A stretch of DNA of 64,000 nucleotides, from assembly GCF_001544095.1 (NCBI RefSeq), contig NZ_BCPT01000014.1:1-64000 (forward strand). Reading direction: 5' to 3'. Source of the stretch: Enterococcus casseliflavus NBRC 100478 (GTDB lineage Bacteria; Bacillota; Bacilli; Lactobacillales; Enterococcaceae). Below are positions 18,653 through 29,836 of the stretch, one piece after another. The translations under genes and the position numbers were made by a program. The stretch's first letter is position 1, and each line of letters starts with the position of its first letter. The notes beneath the pieces are model-generated. The model saw only the letters and a list, made by a program, of their open reading frames with translations, ran no database searches and was not told the origin of the DNA.

Positions 18653-19309
18653 CTATTTTATCTGAAATTTCCGTAAGTTTAAATAAAGGAGTCCGAAAAA
18701 AAGGACTGGAAAAAGAGTAAAGCCAAATTGCGGCTTCAAAATCAAGGCGACAAAAACGGCAACAAACAAAAAGGTTGCTAACAAACTAACAGGCCATTTT
18801 TTCAAAGTGAAAAAAAGTGCGGTACGCAGGACATCTTTCTTAGCGGCTTTTGGATTACGCACTTGGAAGTACCACGCGTTGATACTAAGAGCTATGGAAA
18901 GCATCCCTAACAAAAGAAAGAAAGGAACGAGCCATTTGCCACTTTCAAATTGAACCGCAAACAGAATATCCACGATCGCAATGACACTTCCCAGCCAGCC
19001 GATGAGCCAATAGAGAAACCCGCGCACGGCAAAGGTTCGTAAAAAGTAGCAGAAATCTTTTACTGGATCGATGTCTTTGTGTTCTGCAAAGCGATCGATC
19101 GCAGCCAGGAGGCTGATCATGCTTGGACCAATCAGCAAGAGTGCCAATGCAAACCAAAGGAGGTTTCTAGGATCGACTGCCAAGAACATTGCCGTGAGGG
19201 TGTAGGGTGTATTCACGACCCAAAAACTGATATTCAGGGCAAAGCCAATATATAGCCAGCGGAAGATCCGCATGTAAAGATTGTTTTCAAAGGTAGGTTT
19301 GGTAAACAT
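18653..19309 (-). CDS. YesL/DUF624 membrane protein
   Basis: 218 residues with about five hydrophobic segments (near 15-40, 45-68, 90-118, 122-145, 170-210) and the family's N-terminal pattern of a short cytosolic start leading into FRWLYIGFALNISFWV. DUF624 proteins accompany sugar ABC transporters in Firmicutes but their role is not settled. Last gene of the operon that begins at 25874, 11 bases after the permease gene. A paralogue occurs at 58097-58729 in the same kind of context. Confidence 0.85.
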   Translation of the reverse strand: MFTKPTFENNLYMRIFRWLYIGFALNISFWVVNTPYTLTAMFLAVDPRNLLWFALALLLIGPSMISLLAAIDRFAEHKDIDPVKDFCYFLRTFAVRGFLYWLIGWLGSVIAIVDILFAVQFESGKWLVPFFLLLGMLSIALSINAWYFQVRNPKAAKKDVLRTALFFTLKKWPVSLLATFLFVAVFVALILKPQFGFTLFPVLFFGLLYLNLRKFQIK

Positions 19310-19320
19310 GATTGATCACC

Positions 19321-20193
19321 TCAATTTTTCATTCCCGAAGTAGCGATTCCTTCTACGAAGTATTTTTGCATTGCTAAAAAGACGATTGCCACTGGCAAAA
19401 TGGAGACCACAGATGCTGCCATGATCAGGGCGTACTCGGCATCATATAAGCCGACAAACATTTTCAACCCTAACTGAATGGTTTTGTTTTCGGTTGAGGA
19501 GAGGTAGATAAATGGTCCCATATAATCGTTCCATGTATTGACGAAGGTGATGATGGTCAGACTCGCTAAAGCGGGCTTCGTCAGTGGTAGAATGATTTTT
19601 CGATAGATCCCCCACTCACTCAAGCCGTCGATCCGCGCACTTTCACACAATGAATCAGGAATACTACTATAGTATTGTTTCAACAAAAAGACGCCAAAGG
19701 CACTGAAGGCTTGTAAGAGGACCAAAGACCAAAGCGTGTCTGTCAGCCCGAACTGGCGCATCATGATGAACTGAGGAATCATATAGGATTGCCAAGGAAT
19801 CGCAATCGTACCGATGTATGTCAGAAACAACAGGTCGCGTCCTTTGAAATGCATCTTCGAAAACCCATAAGCCGCAAAGCTAGAGGTAAACAGTTGGATC
19901 AAGGTAATGATGACGCTCAAAAATGCTGTGTTCTTAAAAAAAGTCAGCAAAGAAATGCGATCCCAGATCACCGTATAGTTTTCAGGGTGCCAACTTTTTG
20001 GAATCCATTGGATCGGTACGCTAAAAACATCGTTATTGGTCTTAAAAGAAGCAGAGATCATCCAGAGAAATGGGATCAGTGTCACTAACGCGAGAAATGT
20101 TAATAAAAGAATCAAGGAGACACTGCCGACCGACAGCTTGGCTTTTTGTTTTGGTTTGGCTTGAACATTCTTTTTACTCAGTGTATTTTCCAT
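19321..20193 (-). CDS. sugar ABC transporter permease, MalG type
   Basis: 290 residues, six predicted spans after a charged N-terminus. The EAA loop that docks the ATPase is seen as CESARIDGLSEWGIYRKIILP near residue 185. CUT1 importer inner-membrane subunit, paired with the MalF-type permease 13 bases upstream and the solute-binding protein. The substrate is probably an unsaturated uronic-acid oligosaccharide, judged from the GH88 gene in the same operon. No ATPase gene is in the locus. Confidence 0.92.
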   Translation of the reverse strand: MENTLSKKNVQAKPKQKAKLSVGSVSLILLLTFLALVTLIPFLWMISASFKTNNDVFSVPIQWIPKSWHPENYTVIWDRISLLTFFKNTAFLSVIITLIQLFTSSFAAYGFSKMHFKGRDLLFLTYIGTIAIPWQSYMIPQFIMMRQFGLTDTLWSLVLLQAFSAFGVFLLKQYYSSIPDSLCESARIDGLSEWGIYRKIILPLTKPALASLTIITFVNTWNDYMGPFIYLSSTENKTIQLGLKMFVGLYDAEYALIMAASVVSILPVAIVFLAMQKYFVEGIATSGMKN

Positions 20194-20206
20194 CTGTACT
20201 CCCTCC

Positions 20207-21109
20207 TTACACCCGTTCTTGTCTTTGGTTCCACTTAAACTGGATCACCGTGATGCCCAAAACGATCACAAACAAGACCATGGCGATCGCAGATGCGTAA
20301 CCAAAATTAAATTTCACAAACGCTTCGTTGTAAATTTGATACACCAAGACATTGGTGGCTCGACCGGGTCCGCCGGCAGTCATGACTTGGACCAAATCGA
20401 AGATCTTGAAACAGTTGATGACCAGCATGATCGAAACAAAGAAGGTCGTTGGTCGCAAGGACGGCAACGTCACGTTGCGAAACTGCTGCCACTTGTTGGC
20501 GCCATCGATCGAAGCCGCTTCATACAATTCCTTTGGCACACTTTGTAACCCTGCCAAGTATAAGATCATGTAATACCCCATGCCACGCCAGACGCTGACT
20601 ATGATGATCGCCGTCAAAGCCCAATCAGAGCTGGAGGTCCAATTAGGAGGATTTTCAATAAAAAATTTCAAAAACTGATTGATTGGTCCCATCGCTGGGT
20701 GAAACAACATGTTCCACACGACAGCGATCGCAACTAACGAGGTGACATAAGGAAAGAAGAAGGCCGTACGGAAAAACTTCATTCCACGTACTTTTTTATT
20801 CAATAAAATCGCTAAGCCTAAGGAACATACTAACGTCAATGGAACGACGCCAATCGTATAGAGAAAGGTGTTCTTTAACGAGATCCAAAAGGTGTCGTCC
20901 CCTAGCATTTTGCTGAAATTTTTCATTCCCACAAATTCAGGCGAACTAAAGGAATCCCATTCCATGAAAGCCAGAATAAATGAAAACACAACGGGCACTA
21001 AGGTAAATAAGAAAAAGCCGATAAAGTTTGGTGCAATAAAAGACAGCGCGGTTAGCGTATTTTTGCGTTTCAACTTATTGGCTGCTTTTGATTTTGAGGT
21101 TATTTCCAT
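20207..21109 (-). CDS. sugar ABC transporter permease, MalF type
   Basis: 300 residues, six predicted spans, EAA loop YEAASIDGANKWQQFRNVTLP near 205. Forms the membrane channel with the MalG-type partner. The N-terminal KSKAANKLKRKNTLTALSF is cytosolic. Located between the solute-binding protein gene and the partner permease. Confidence 0.92.
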   Translation of the reverse strand: MEITSKSKAANKLKRKNTLTALSFIAPNFIGFFLFTLVPVVFSFILAFMEWDSFSSPEFVGMKNFSKMLGDDTFWISLKNTFLYTIGVVPLTLVCSLGLAILLNKKVRGMKFFRTAFFFPYVTSLVAIAVVWNMLFHPAMGPINQFLKFFIENPPNWTSSSDWALTAIIIVSVWRGMGYYMILYLAGLQSVPKELYEAASIDGANKWQQFRNVTLPSLRPTTFFVSIMLVINCFKIFDLVQVMTAGGPGRATNVLVYQIYNEAFVKFNFGYASAIAMVLFVIVLGITVIQFKWNQRQERV

Positions 21110-21195
21110 ATTTGTCTCCTGCTGCTTGCCAGCAGGCCCCCTTTCATTAATAAAGAGAAGGAACTTTTTTGCCCAAGTCCCTTCTCTCGTTAGGA

Positions 21196-22467
21196 CTATT
21201 CGGTTTCAGATTTCACCCTTTTTTCCATATTCGCAATGCCTTCTTTTGGTGTTTCGTCCCCTACAAGAATCAAGTCATGTTCTTCTTGCAAGATTTTGTC
21301 GATCGCTGGTCCATTTTCATCGACAGGAAACTCGATCGCGACGGTTTCTGGATTGAAGGCTTTTTTCGATACTTCATCGGCGGGCATGCCTTCACGGGAG
21401 AAGTAAAGTTCATCAATGGCGTCAGTCTTATACGAAGGAACGACACCGACTTCTGCTAATACTTTGGCGCCTTCTTCACCAGAACAAAAGTCTAAGAATT
21501 TTTGCGCAGCTTCTTGATGTTTTGAATTTTTATTGATGGCAAAAGCAGTCGGAGAACCAAATGTCGTTACTTCCCCTTTTTCATTTTGCGGCATTTCCGC
21601 AATACCCCACTCGACATCTGTCTTGCCATCGTCGATATTGGTCATCAACGCTCCCATATACCAAGTTCCCATGTACATCATGGCTGCTTTTTCATTTTCA
21701 AATTGTGATTGATACGTAACTTTCGTTGATTTTGCTGTCCCAAAGTCCATTTGCGCTTTTTCGTCTTGCATCCGCAATGCACGATCATAGTACGCTTCCA
21801 AGTAGTCGTATTGAGGATCGATCAAGTTGGCGCCATTTTGGGCAGCTGCAATCGCTTGGGTAGAGGATCGCCACGTGTGTTGATACGCACCATAAATTTG
21901 TTCGTCTGGTTTTGTTAGCTGCTTGGCAAGCTCCTCATATTCGTCCCAGGTGATGTTTGATGGGTAGTCTAAACCTGCCTCATCGAACATTTTTTTGTTA
22001 TAATACAAGACCCAAAAATCCGTCCGATACGGTTGTGCATAGGTTTTGCCTTCTACGTCATACATGTCATAGCTTTCTTGCGCTGGGGCAATATCCAATG
22101 ATCCGATATGGTCGGTGAGATCCACCAATTGGTCCCGCAACGCATAATTAGAGTAAGAAAGTAAATTTTTCATGGTCAAAATATCTGTCGTATCTCCTGA
22201 AGAGAGCATCGTCGTCAGTTTGGTATCATAATCATCTGAAGCAATATCGACAGGTTCAACGGTAATGCCCGGATTCGCTTCTTCAAAGGCACGGAATAGT
22301 TTTTCGAATTCAGGTGTCGTATCGTAATTCCAAGTGGTTACGGTCAATTTGATGTCGCCATCTTCAGAAGCAGCGGAATCATCTGTCGCTCCGCCTCCAC
22401 ACGCTGCCAAGGCTGCGATCGTCCCAAACATCGTTGCTGCTAATAAACCTTTTTTCAAAAAGTGCAT
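21196..22467 (-). CDS. sugar ABC transporter solute-binding lipoprotein
   Basis: About 423 residues. The start is set at ATG 22467, where GGAGG lies 7 bases upstream; an upstream ATG adds seven residues. Lipoprotein signal with lipobox LAAC near residue 22 followed by a GGGATDDS linker. The mature part is a family-1 type sugar-binding protein (DIKLTVTTWNYD..., later NEKGEVTTFGSPTAFAI). It captures the oligosaccharide outside the cell for the two permeases. Confidence 0.92.
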   Translation of the reverse strand: MHFLKKGLLAATMFGTIAALAACGGGATDDSAASEDGDIKLTVTTWNYDTTPEFEKLFRAFEEANPGITVEPVDIASDDYDTKLTTMLSSGDTTDILTMKNLLSYSNYALRDQLVDLTDHIGSLDIAPAQESYDMYDVEGKTYAQPYRTDFWVLYYNKKMFDEAGLDYPSNITWDEYEELAKQLTKPDEQIYGAYQHTWRSSTQAIAAAQNGANLIDPQYDYLEAYYDRALRMQDEKAQMDFGTAKSTKVTYQSQFENEKAAMMYMGTWYMGALMTNIDDGKTDVEWGIAEMPQNEKGEVTTFGSPTAFAINKNSKHQEAAQKFLDFCSGEEGAKVLAEVGVVPSYKTDAIDELYFSREGMPADEVSKKAFNPETVAIEFPVDENGPAIDKILQEEHDLILVGDETPKEGIANMEKRVKSETE

Positions 22468-22512
22468 GTTCATTCCTCCATTAAACATTTTTTTAAAGGG
22501 TCGCCCCTAAAA

Positions 22513-23664
22513 CTACCAATAGGAATACCAACTTTGTGACACCCGCATCAGCGCTTCCATGTAATAGTAATCGCCCCAGATCATGCATTCATCGACCCCT
22601 TTGAGGGAATTCTTGTCATAAACCCCATGCATCAAAAGTCCGTTTGATTCGGGATGGTCGATCGTTGTATAGTTTTGGGCTAACGACGCCAAGATCGCCA
22701 AGGCGTTTTCCTGATAGGCGGCTTGGTTTGGCTGCGTGATCGGTAAATGTTTCGCCAGTTCTAGCAAGCCACAGACTGCGATGGCGGCGGCCGAACTATC
22801 CCTTTCTTCCTGACTACCATCGTTAAACACTAAATCCCAATAACTGACCTTGTCCGCCGGTAATTCAGCAATAAAGTAATCCGCAAGGTCTTGAGCAGTC
22901 TTCAAGAAACTGGTATCACCGGTGTAAAGGTAACTCAGCGTAAATCCGTAGATTCCCCACGCTTGCCCTCTCGCCCAGCAGGAATCATCGGCATAGCCTT
23001 GTTGGGTATTGCCGCCGATCGCCGCTCCAGTTTCAACGTCGAAGTAATAGGTGTGGTACGTCGTGGCGTTGTCTCGCACGATGTATTTCTGGGTCTGCTT
23101 GGCATGAGCATAGGCTGCTTGTTTGTAGGATTCATCCCCCGTCATTTGGGAAGCAAAATACAATAGCGGCAAATTCATCAAGCAATCAATAATGATGCGC
23201 CCCCGTTGTTGCGGATCATCGAGATTGCCCCACGCTTGAATGATCTGGGCTTTGGGTGAGTAACGGGCCATCAATAGATCGGCGGCGGCAATCGCGAGTT
23301 TTTTCGAAGATTCCCGTCCGTTCACTCGATAGTCGGCAATCGCAGTCAAACTATACAAAAACCCGATATCATGGGTTTCTAGTCCAATTCTTTGGTCCAA
23401 TCGTTCTTGGAAAGAGTGCAGTTGTTTTTCGATGGTTTCATCAAATTCTGTTGATCCCGTCAGTTCTTTACTCAAAAACAACATGCCAGTCCAAAAACTC
23501 GCCGTCCAATCATGGTTGGCTTCTGGTCGATAGACAAGCTGTTCACTTGCTGCCGGTGGGACCAACGTGTCAAAGGTCTTAGTATTCTTTCTTACTTGAT
23601 TAACGGTGAAGTCGATTTGCTCGGCTACCCATTGTGATAGCTGTACGTCATAGCTGGTTTCCAT
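22513..23664 (-). CDS. ugl: GH88 unsaturated glucuronyl hydrolase
   Basis: 383 residues, no signal peptide, so cytosolic. The two aspartates essential in GH88 are visible at D99 (ETHDIGFLYS) and D160 (RIIIDCLMNLPLL). The enzyme hydrates the C4=C5 double bond of the 4,5-unsaturated uronic acid left by polysaccharide lyases, which releases the rest of the disaccharide. Its overlap with the DUF2264 gene (17 bases) and the ABC genes behind it point to intracellular handling of lyase products such as glycosaminoglycan or related uronide disaccharides. The exact polymer is not determined. Confidence 0.9.
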   Translation of the reverse strand: METSYDVQLSQWVAEQIDFTVNQVRKNTKTFDTLVPPAASEQLVYRPEANHDWTASFWTGMLFLSKELTGSTEFDETIEKQLHSFQERLDQRIGLETHDIGFLYSLTAIADYRVNGRESSKKLAIAAADLLMARYSPKAQIIQAWGNLDDPQQRGRIIIDCLMNLPLLYFASQMTGDESYKQAAYAHAKQTQKYIVRDNATTYHTYYFDVETGAAIGGNTQQGYADDSCWARGQAWGIYGFTLSYLYTGDTSFLKTAQDLADYFIAELPADKVSYWDLVFNDGSQEERDSSAAAIAVCGLLELAKHLPITQPNQAAYQENALAILASLAQNYTTIDHPESNGLLMHGVYDKNSLKGVDECMIWGDYYYMEALMRVSQSWYSYW

Positions 23665-25489
23665 TTTTTCCTCCTATTCGCTCAACCTGGATCATATGTC
23701 CGGATTGATTGATCGTAATGTTGTTTGTTGTCACTTCGACGGTCACTGCTTGTTCTTGTTCTTGTGGAAGCAAGCCGGTGACGAGGGAAACGAACAGGTG
23801 CTTTCCCGCTTGTCGTTGAGCAGTTAGATACGGCAGCCACGTTGCAGGATACAAGAGGTTCGTATTTGGCTCCGTTCGTAGGACATCGCTCGTTTCATAG
23901 CCAGCGATCGCCTCGATTTTCGAATAGCCGATCGATGTTCGTACCGCAGCGCTGCGTGCGTTTTTTTCAGTGATGGCAGTAGGCTCTTTCGGTGATGAAA
24001 ACCCACCTTCATAGAAAGAAAGGGCGCGCTGAGAATTGATCTCATGAATGCGAAGGTGACTGCCTATCAGTGGAATGATTGTTGTTTTTATCTGGACGTC
24101 TTCCCATGGATTCCATTCATGAATGATCCGATCAGGTAAAAGCTGATACTGGCGATCCAATCCTTTAGTGCGAAAGTAATGGTCATCTTCTGATAAAGCC
24201 AACGTATTGTCATAATTTCCTTCATAAAACCAATAATTGCTTTTGGGCACGCTATTGCCAAACGTCGTTGAGTAGACAAATTTGCTATATTTGCTGCTGG
24301 CATGGCTTTGATAGTTGATACATTGCCCTGCAGGAAACATCAAGGCATGCGTCAAGTCTTGATTGTGTTGATAAAAATTCTTACTGATTGGATGAGCCAG
24401 TGTTCTTTCAGTGATCGCTAATGGCGTCGGGGTGACTTGCCAATAGGGATGCTCCTTTGGTACCGCTAACAAAAGAAAGGTTTTTAACGCCCAATAAGGT
24501 GAACCTGGTGCATTGTAGCCTTCGGCAAAGATCAGATTCTGGTACGAATAGCCGACCGTCAGTATCCCTTCGGAAGTAAAAATGACTTGCTGCATCCACT
24601 GCTGCAGGTGACGACTGATCAACCCTTTGATCTCTCCCCATGGCAATGCTTCAACATCCGCAAAAACCAATGCGCTGAAGAAAGAAACTTGCGCAAAGCG
24701 ATACGTCAAACTTCGACCAAAAGGAACGGCAGCTCCACCTGCTGCAAACCAATGTTTGAAGGTTTGAGCAAAATCGGTGGCTCGTTGTTTGAACTTCCTT
24801 CCCCTTTCAAGATCCTCAGGGACAAATCGACAGTACAGAAGACTATAGTAGTGGATCGCAAAAGATACATAGTAATCGATTTGAGTGGCTACTCCATCAC
24901 AGTACCATCCTTCCCCTAAATAAAAGGTCTCGATCAATGCCAAGTCAGCATCGATCTTTTCTTGGGAAAAGCTGCGGCCACAACGCTTCATGGCTACATT
25001 GACGAGAACCCGAAAGAAATGCCAATTGTTTGCAGGAATTTCTCGTTGATTGACTTGGATCAGCCACGCATGGAGATCATCTTTTTGGCGTTGGGATAAA
25101 ACATCCCACGTTTTTTCCTTGTTTAATAATAAAAAGGTACTTAGCGAAGCCATTTCCACGATTCGTTGGTCGAAGTCTTCCACAACACCCCAATAATCGG
25201 GACTCTCTGGATCTGTACCAGCAATAATTCCTGAGAGATAGGTTTCCATGAATGAATCTTCTTGCTGGGTTAGATAAGGCGCGAGTCCCCAAAGCGGTCG
25301 CAAGAACGCTTCAAGTTCCTGTACCTCTTTCTCATAGACAGTCCCATGGCTGCCTAAAGCCAAATGACCGGGACGACTGCTTGCAAAAGCGGGTTTGAGT
25401 TGATCCATGATCGTTTTGAAGCCGGCTGCTACATCTTCATAACTTTCAAATTTATTCTTTTTCAATTGCTGCAGCTTCTGTGATTGCAT
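23648..25489 (-). CDS. DUF2264 protein (first copy)
   Basis: About 613 residues from ATG 25489 (AGGAAGG 6 bases upstream; an upstream ATG adds six residues). No signal peptide. The N-terminal two thirds reads as an alpha-helical barrel with FLRPLWGLAPYL and ANNWHFFRVLVNVAMKRCG; the C-terminal third is beta-rich. DUF2264 proteins occur in polysaccharide loci, and the shape suggests an alpha/alpha-toroid glycoside-processing enzyme, but I know of no firm activity. A paralogue lies at 29837-31672. Coupled to the lipoprotein gene upstream by a 38-base overlap. Confidence 0.85.
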   Translation of the reverse strand: MQSQKLQQLKKNKFESYEDVAAGFKTIMDQLKPAFASSRPGHLALGSHGTVYEKEVQELEAFLRPLWGLAPYLTQQEDSFMETYLSGIIAGTDPESPDYWGVVEDFDQRIVEMASLSTFLLLNKEKTWDVLSQRQKDDLHAWLIQVNQREIPANNWHFFRVLVNVAMKRCGRSFSQEKIDADLALIETFYLGEGWYCDGVATQIDYYVSFAIHYYSLLYCRFVPEDLERGRKFKQRATDFAQTFKHWFAAGGAAVPFGRSLTYRFAQVSFFSALVFADVEALPWGEIKGLISRHLQQWMQQVIFTSEGILTVGYSYQNLIFAEGYNAPGSPYWALKTFLLLAVPKEHPYWQVTPTPLAITERTLAHPISKNFYQHNQDLTHALMFPAGQCINYQSHASSKYSKFVYSTTFGNSVPKSNYWFYEGNYDNTLALSEDDHYFRTKGLDRQYQLLPDRIIHEWNPWEDVQIKTTIIPLIGSHLRIHEINSQRALSFYEGGFSSPKEPTAITEKNARSAAVRTSIGYSKIEAIAGYETSDVLRTEPNTNLLYPATWLPYLTAQRQAGKHLFVSLVTGLLPQEQEQAVTVEVTTNNITINQSGHMIQVERIGGKNGNQL

Positions 25490-25874
25490 CCGCATCCTTC
25501 CTTTCAATCAATGTCGCTTTAATAAAACCATAATATTCTCCGTAGACCGTCACCACATCTTGCAGTTTCAGTTGTTGACTTTGTTCATTGAATACTTGGT
25601 ACTGTCCAGCCGCTGTTTCTAGAATAAATCGATCCCCTTTCTCAATGTCTGCTGTTTTCGCATCACTCTTTACGATGGTGCCAGATAGCTTCACGAATTC
25701 ATGCAACGGGACGACACCTTGCGAAAAATCTTCGTCAGAATAACAAAGCGCTCGTTCTTTTAATTGCTTTTCGCTGCTTTGGGAAAATGCTTGCGTCTGC
25801 GTTGCTTCATTTGGAGAACAAGCAGTCAACCCTATAAGTAGACCCAGGATAAATAACGAATTAATCCACTTCAT
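25452..25874 (-). CDS. small lipoprotein with possible OB-like domain
   Basis: 140 residues. Signal peptide with lipobox LTAC near residue 19. The mature part from about 50 to 125 (FVKLSGTIVKSDAKTADIEKGDRFILET...DVVTVYGEYYGFI) has the strand order and V-x-G-x-I start of an OB-fold, as in nucleic-acid or sugar-binding lipoproteins. First gene of the uronide operon. Function unknown; it could help bind or retain the polymer at the cell surface. Confidence 0.6.
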   Translation of the reverse strand: MKWINSLFILGLLIGLTACSPNEATQTQAFSQSSEKQLKERALCYSDEDFSQGVVPLHEFVKLSGTIVKSDAKTADIEKGDRFILETAAGQYQVFNEQSQQLKLQDVVTVYGEYYGFIKATLIERKDADAITEAAAIEKE

Positions 25875-25891
25875 TCATGCCACCCTCATTT

Positions 25892-25905
25892 TTAAAACGC
25901 TTTCT
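25892..25905. promoter_or_regulatory. cre-like site before the uronide operon
   Basis: TTAAAACGCTTTCT matches the CcpA operator consensus TGWAANCGNTNWCA at 12 of 14 positions and lies about 20 bases upstream of the lipoprotein gene. Confidence 0.4.
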
Positions 25906-25927
25906 TCATTTCAAATCATACTTTTTT

Positions 25928-27154
<1,227 letters not shown>

Positions 27155-27167
<13 letters not shown>

Positions 27168-28822
27168 ATTTTGATGGTCGTTTTGATTTCCCCTGTCTGC
27201 TCAAGCGCGTATTCGGCTTGAATCAAATACGCTTGTGCCTGTACACCATGGTGATCTTGATAAGTGACTGGCTGTACTTGGATCTTATCACTGGTAAAAC
27301 CAAGAACACAGCGTGCTTTTTTTGTCATTAGTTGAACGGTCTTATCTTGCACCATTGGTGGTATGTTCGTAATAAAGTTTTCCACCACCAGATTCTTTGG
27401 TTGGTGCTCGTCAAAGACAAAATGGTCTTCGATCGTTACTTGTTGCTGCGAGACCACGAAGCGCCGCTGGTATTCAGTGACCGCTGCTTTCGGATAGAAC
27501 GCACTGAGGTCTAAGTCAAATTGCTGGTCATTAACCTGTAGCACCGTTGCTTCCTCGGCTGTTGGGCGTTGGGTGTGCTGGTTGATGATCGGCAGCGAAT
27601 GACTGATTGCGGCTGCGGGAAAGTAGTGATAACGCGTGTTCTCGTCAAAATACTCTTTGGTGTATTCCCCTGCACCAAGGTCCGTCAGAAACAACTCCTC
27701 TGTCGTTCCTAATACAAAATGACCGACATCGAGATGATTGTGGCTTTCTTGATTGCTCCCCCCTTTGGCAGCAAAAAAGAGATCCTGCTGCACATCTTTT
27801 GCCATGAACCACTGCGCTTGTTCAAAATAGTGATGAAACGAGGCATTCGTTTCTCGTGTGATCGCCTCGTTATGCCAATACAAATTTCGATAGCTATGGG
27901 CAAACCGGTAGCAAGGATCAAAATCTAACGGACTGACCCCCGATAATTGGGGAACCGCCACGCCTAAATGCTCGTAGCAATAACTGACCAAGCCACTAGG
28001 CAGTTCGATCGCCGAATAATCAGAAAAAGGAATGTAATGGCCTGGAGAAATCATCGTGTAGTAAGGAAAAGCAGCAATTTTTCTGGTTTTAGGCTGCTTA
28101 AGGTAGGTATCTTCTTGCAATACTTCTGCCAACAATTGTGCATAATACAAAAAATAACCAAACCCATACGCCCAGTATCCGACACCTTCCACACAAGCCC
28201 CATCTTCGCCAAAGCTGTTGAGGTAGCTTTGCATTGCAGTATCCAATCGTTTGATCATCCGCAATTGTCGCTCGCTTTTTTTCGGCAATACATAGAGCGC
28301 CGTCATTCCAAGACAGCCACCAATAACTGCGGACCAATTGTTCTCTTTTGTCTCCCACTCCCAGGTTTGCTCCTCGAAGGGTAAAAAAAGCCGTTGATCG
28401 ATCTCATACAACACTCGCTCTGTGATGACTGGTGAAAGGTCTCCCCCAACCAACATAAACAACTCTGCTAAGGATTGCCCAGTTTCAGCTGTAAAAAGAT
28501 CGACTGTGTGGCGCGCTTGCGAAGAAAACTGGCCATCGACAATCGGCAGATGCGCTGGCAGACACCATGTATATTCATTGCAGATTTCCCAAATCACTTG
28601 CTCCAGCAGCACTTTGATAGCTGCCTTACGCTCCATTTCATAAGCAAGTCCTAAAACCACCAACATCCGTCGGCGGGCAAAATAATGGGATTCGAAGACA
28701 ACACGATTCCCCGATTCGAGATACTCTTGATAGCCTTGATAAGGCAAATAGGGAACCTCACCAGTGTCAAGGTACGCCTGTGCTGCCTGTAAAATTTCTT
28801 CTTTTACATCTGCTGGATTCAC
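27155..28822 (-). CDS. heparinase II/III-family polysaccharide lyase
   Basis: 555 residues, no signal peptide, so probably an intracellular oligosaccharide lyase. The central part is an alpha-barrel, and the beta-rich C-terminal half begins with FFAAKGGSNQESHNHLDVGHFVLG, the conserved histidine-rich motif of the heparinase II/III family, followed by DLGAGEYTKEYF...RYHYFPAAAISHSLP. It would cut uronic-acid oligosaccharides by beta-elimination and make the unsaturated sugars that the GH88 enzyme opens. Start GTG 28822 overlaps the upstream gene by 4 bases (GTGA), so it is coupled to the discoidin-type gene. Confidence 0.82.
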
Positions 28823-29667
28823 GCGTTTTCCTCCTGGATAGAGCGTCCGAAGACTTCGATTTGGGTCAACGCTGGAAATGGTGAGGGATCGTCATTTTGG
28901 ATCAGCTCATGCAATTTCACCCAAGTGACCGTTCGCGGCTGGAAAGAAAACCGTTGAGGCTGGCTGCTTTTGACCGTCTGCAAGATTTCTTGACTGCCAT
29001 CGGAAAACGCCAACGTGACTTGTTGCCAATAGCTATCATGGGGAAAATCCGCCCGTAACGTAAGCGCACATTGGTCGATGCGGACCTCATGACCAAAGTC
29101 GATCGTCAAAGCGGCATCTGCTTGTTGATTGATCCCCCATGAGCCATAGGGATAATTGCCATGAGACGTATTGGCAAAAATGCCATCAATAGCGTTACAA
29201 GCGAAAAACGTCGCATCATCTCTTGTTTCAACATTGGCATGGGCATGCGGATAGGCACCCAAGAATTCTTTTTGATCATGAGGGTTTAAGGCGACATTGC
29301 GGTAAGCCGCTAGTTCTTCTTTTGTTGCTACCCGCACACTCAAATAATGGCTTTTCCCAGCAAAACGGCCTTCTGGCGCGGCTTCTTTGGCATTTTCACT
29401 AAGATGTACGGGGTAGATCCACTCGTTGCCTTTGATGTACACCAAAGTAGTCGCCAGCGTTTCATCGAGTGTGACCCACACAAATTGTCCACTGCGTGAG
29501 AGTGAGACAACGATTTTATCTCCGTCCTCGTAACCATACTCTTGGGATGCCAACGTGACAAAGTCTTCCGCCGTCGCTTGAAGAAGGGTAGGTTCACTTT
29601 CAGGTGTTCGTTTGCCTTTTTTTACTTGATGCTTTTGGTCATAAATCGTTAAGGAAATCTGGGTCAT
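28819..29667 (-). CDS. cytosolic protein with C-terminal discoidin-like domain
   Basis: About 282 residues from ATG 29667, chosen because GAGGAG lies 9 bases upstream inside the longer reading frame. No signal peptide or lipobox. The N-terminal 125 residues form an unknown beta-rich part; residues about 135-280 (ALNPHDQKEFLGAYPHAHANVET..., NAIDGIFANTSHGNYPYGSWGINQQADAALTIDFGHEVRID in pieces) have the pattern of an F5/8 type C or CBM32-like jelly roll. Such modules are normally attached to secreted enzymes; here one is encoded alone and coupled to an intracellular lyase, so it may assist or present the substrate. Function unproven. Confidence 0.7.
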   Translation of the reverse strand: MTQISLTIYDQKHQVKKGKRTPESEPTLLQATAEDFVTLASQEYGYEDGDKIVVSLSRSGQFVWVTLDETLATTLVYIKGNEWIYPVHLSENAKEAAPEGRFAGKSHYLSVRVATKEELAAYRNVALNPHDQKEFLGAYPHAHANVETRDDATFFACNAIDGIFANTSHGNYPYGSWGINQQADAALTIDFGHEVRIDQCALTLRADFPHDSYWQQVTLAFSDGSQEILQTVKSSQPQRFSFQPRTVTWVKLHELIQNDDPSPFPALTQIEVFGRSIQEENA

Positions 29668-29719
29668 TGCATGTAGCTCCTCTCGTATTTTCTCCATTAT
29701 AGCGATGTCGACAAAAAAA

Positions 29720-29784
29720 TGTAACTGTTTCCAGCGATTTTTTACTATTTTTTTACTTAAAATCGAAAAATGTAACTGTTTCCA
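29720..29784. promoter_or_regulatory. pair of direct repeats in divergent promoter region
   Basis: TGTAACTGTTTCCA occurs at 29720-29733 and again at 29771-29784, 51 bases apart. It is close to an inverted repeat and resembles LacI-family operators (12 of 14 cre consensus positions, with TG instead of the central CG). Candidate operators for the LacI-type regulator at 26052. Confidence 0.5.
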
Positions 29785-29789
29785 TTTCT

Positions 29790-29815
29790 TTATTTTACTA
29801 AATAAAGTAAAATAA
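29790..29815. promoter_or_regulatory. inverted repeat upstream of second DUF2264 gene
   Basis: Perfect 10-bp arms TTATTTTACT / AGTAAAATAA separated by 6 bases. The TTTTACT/AGTAAAA arms are also found at 25960-25976. Confidence 0.4.
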
Positions 29816-29836
29816 CAAATAAAAGGAGCTGTTTAC

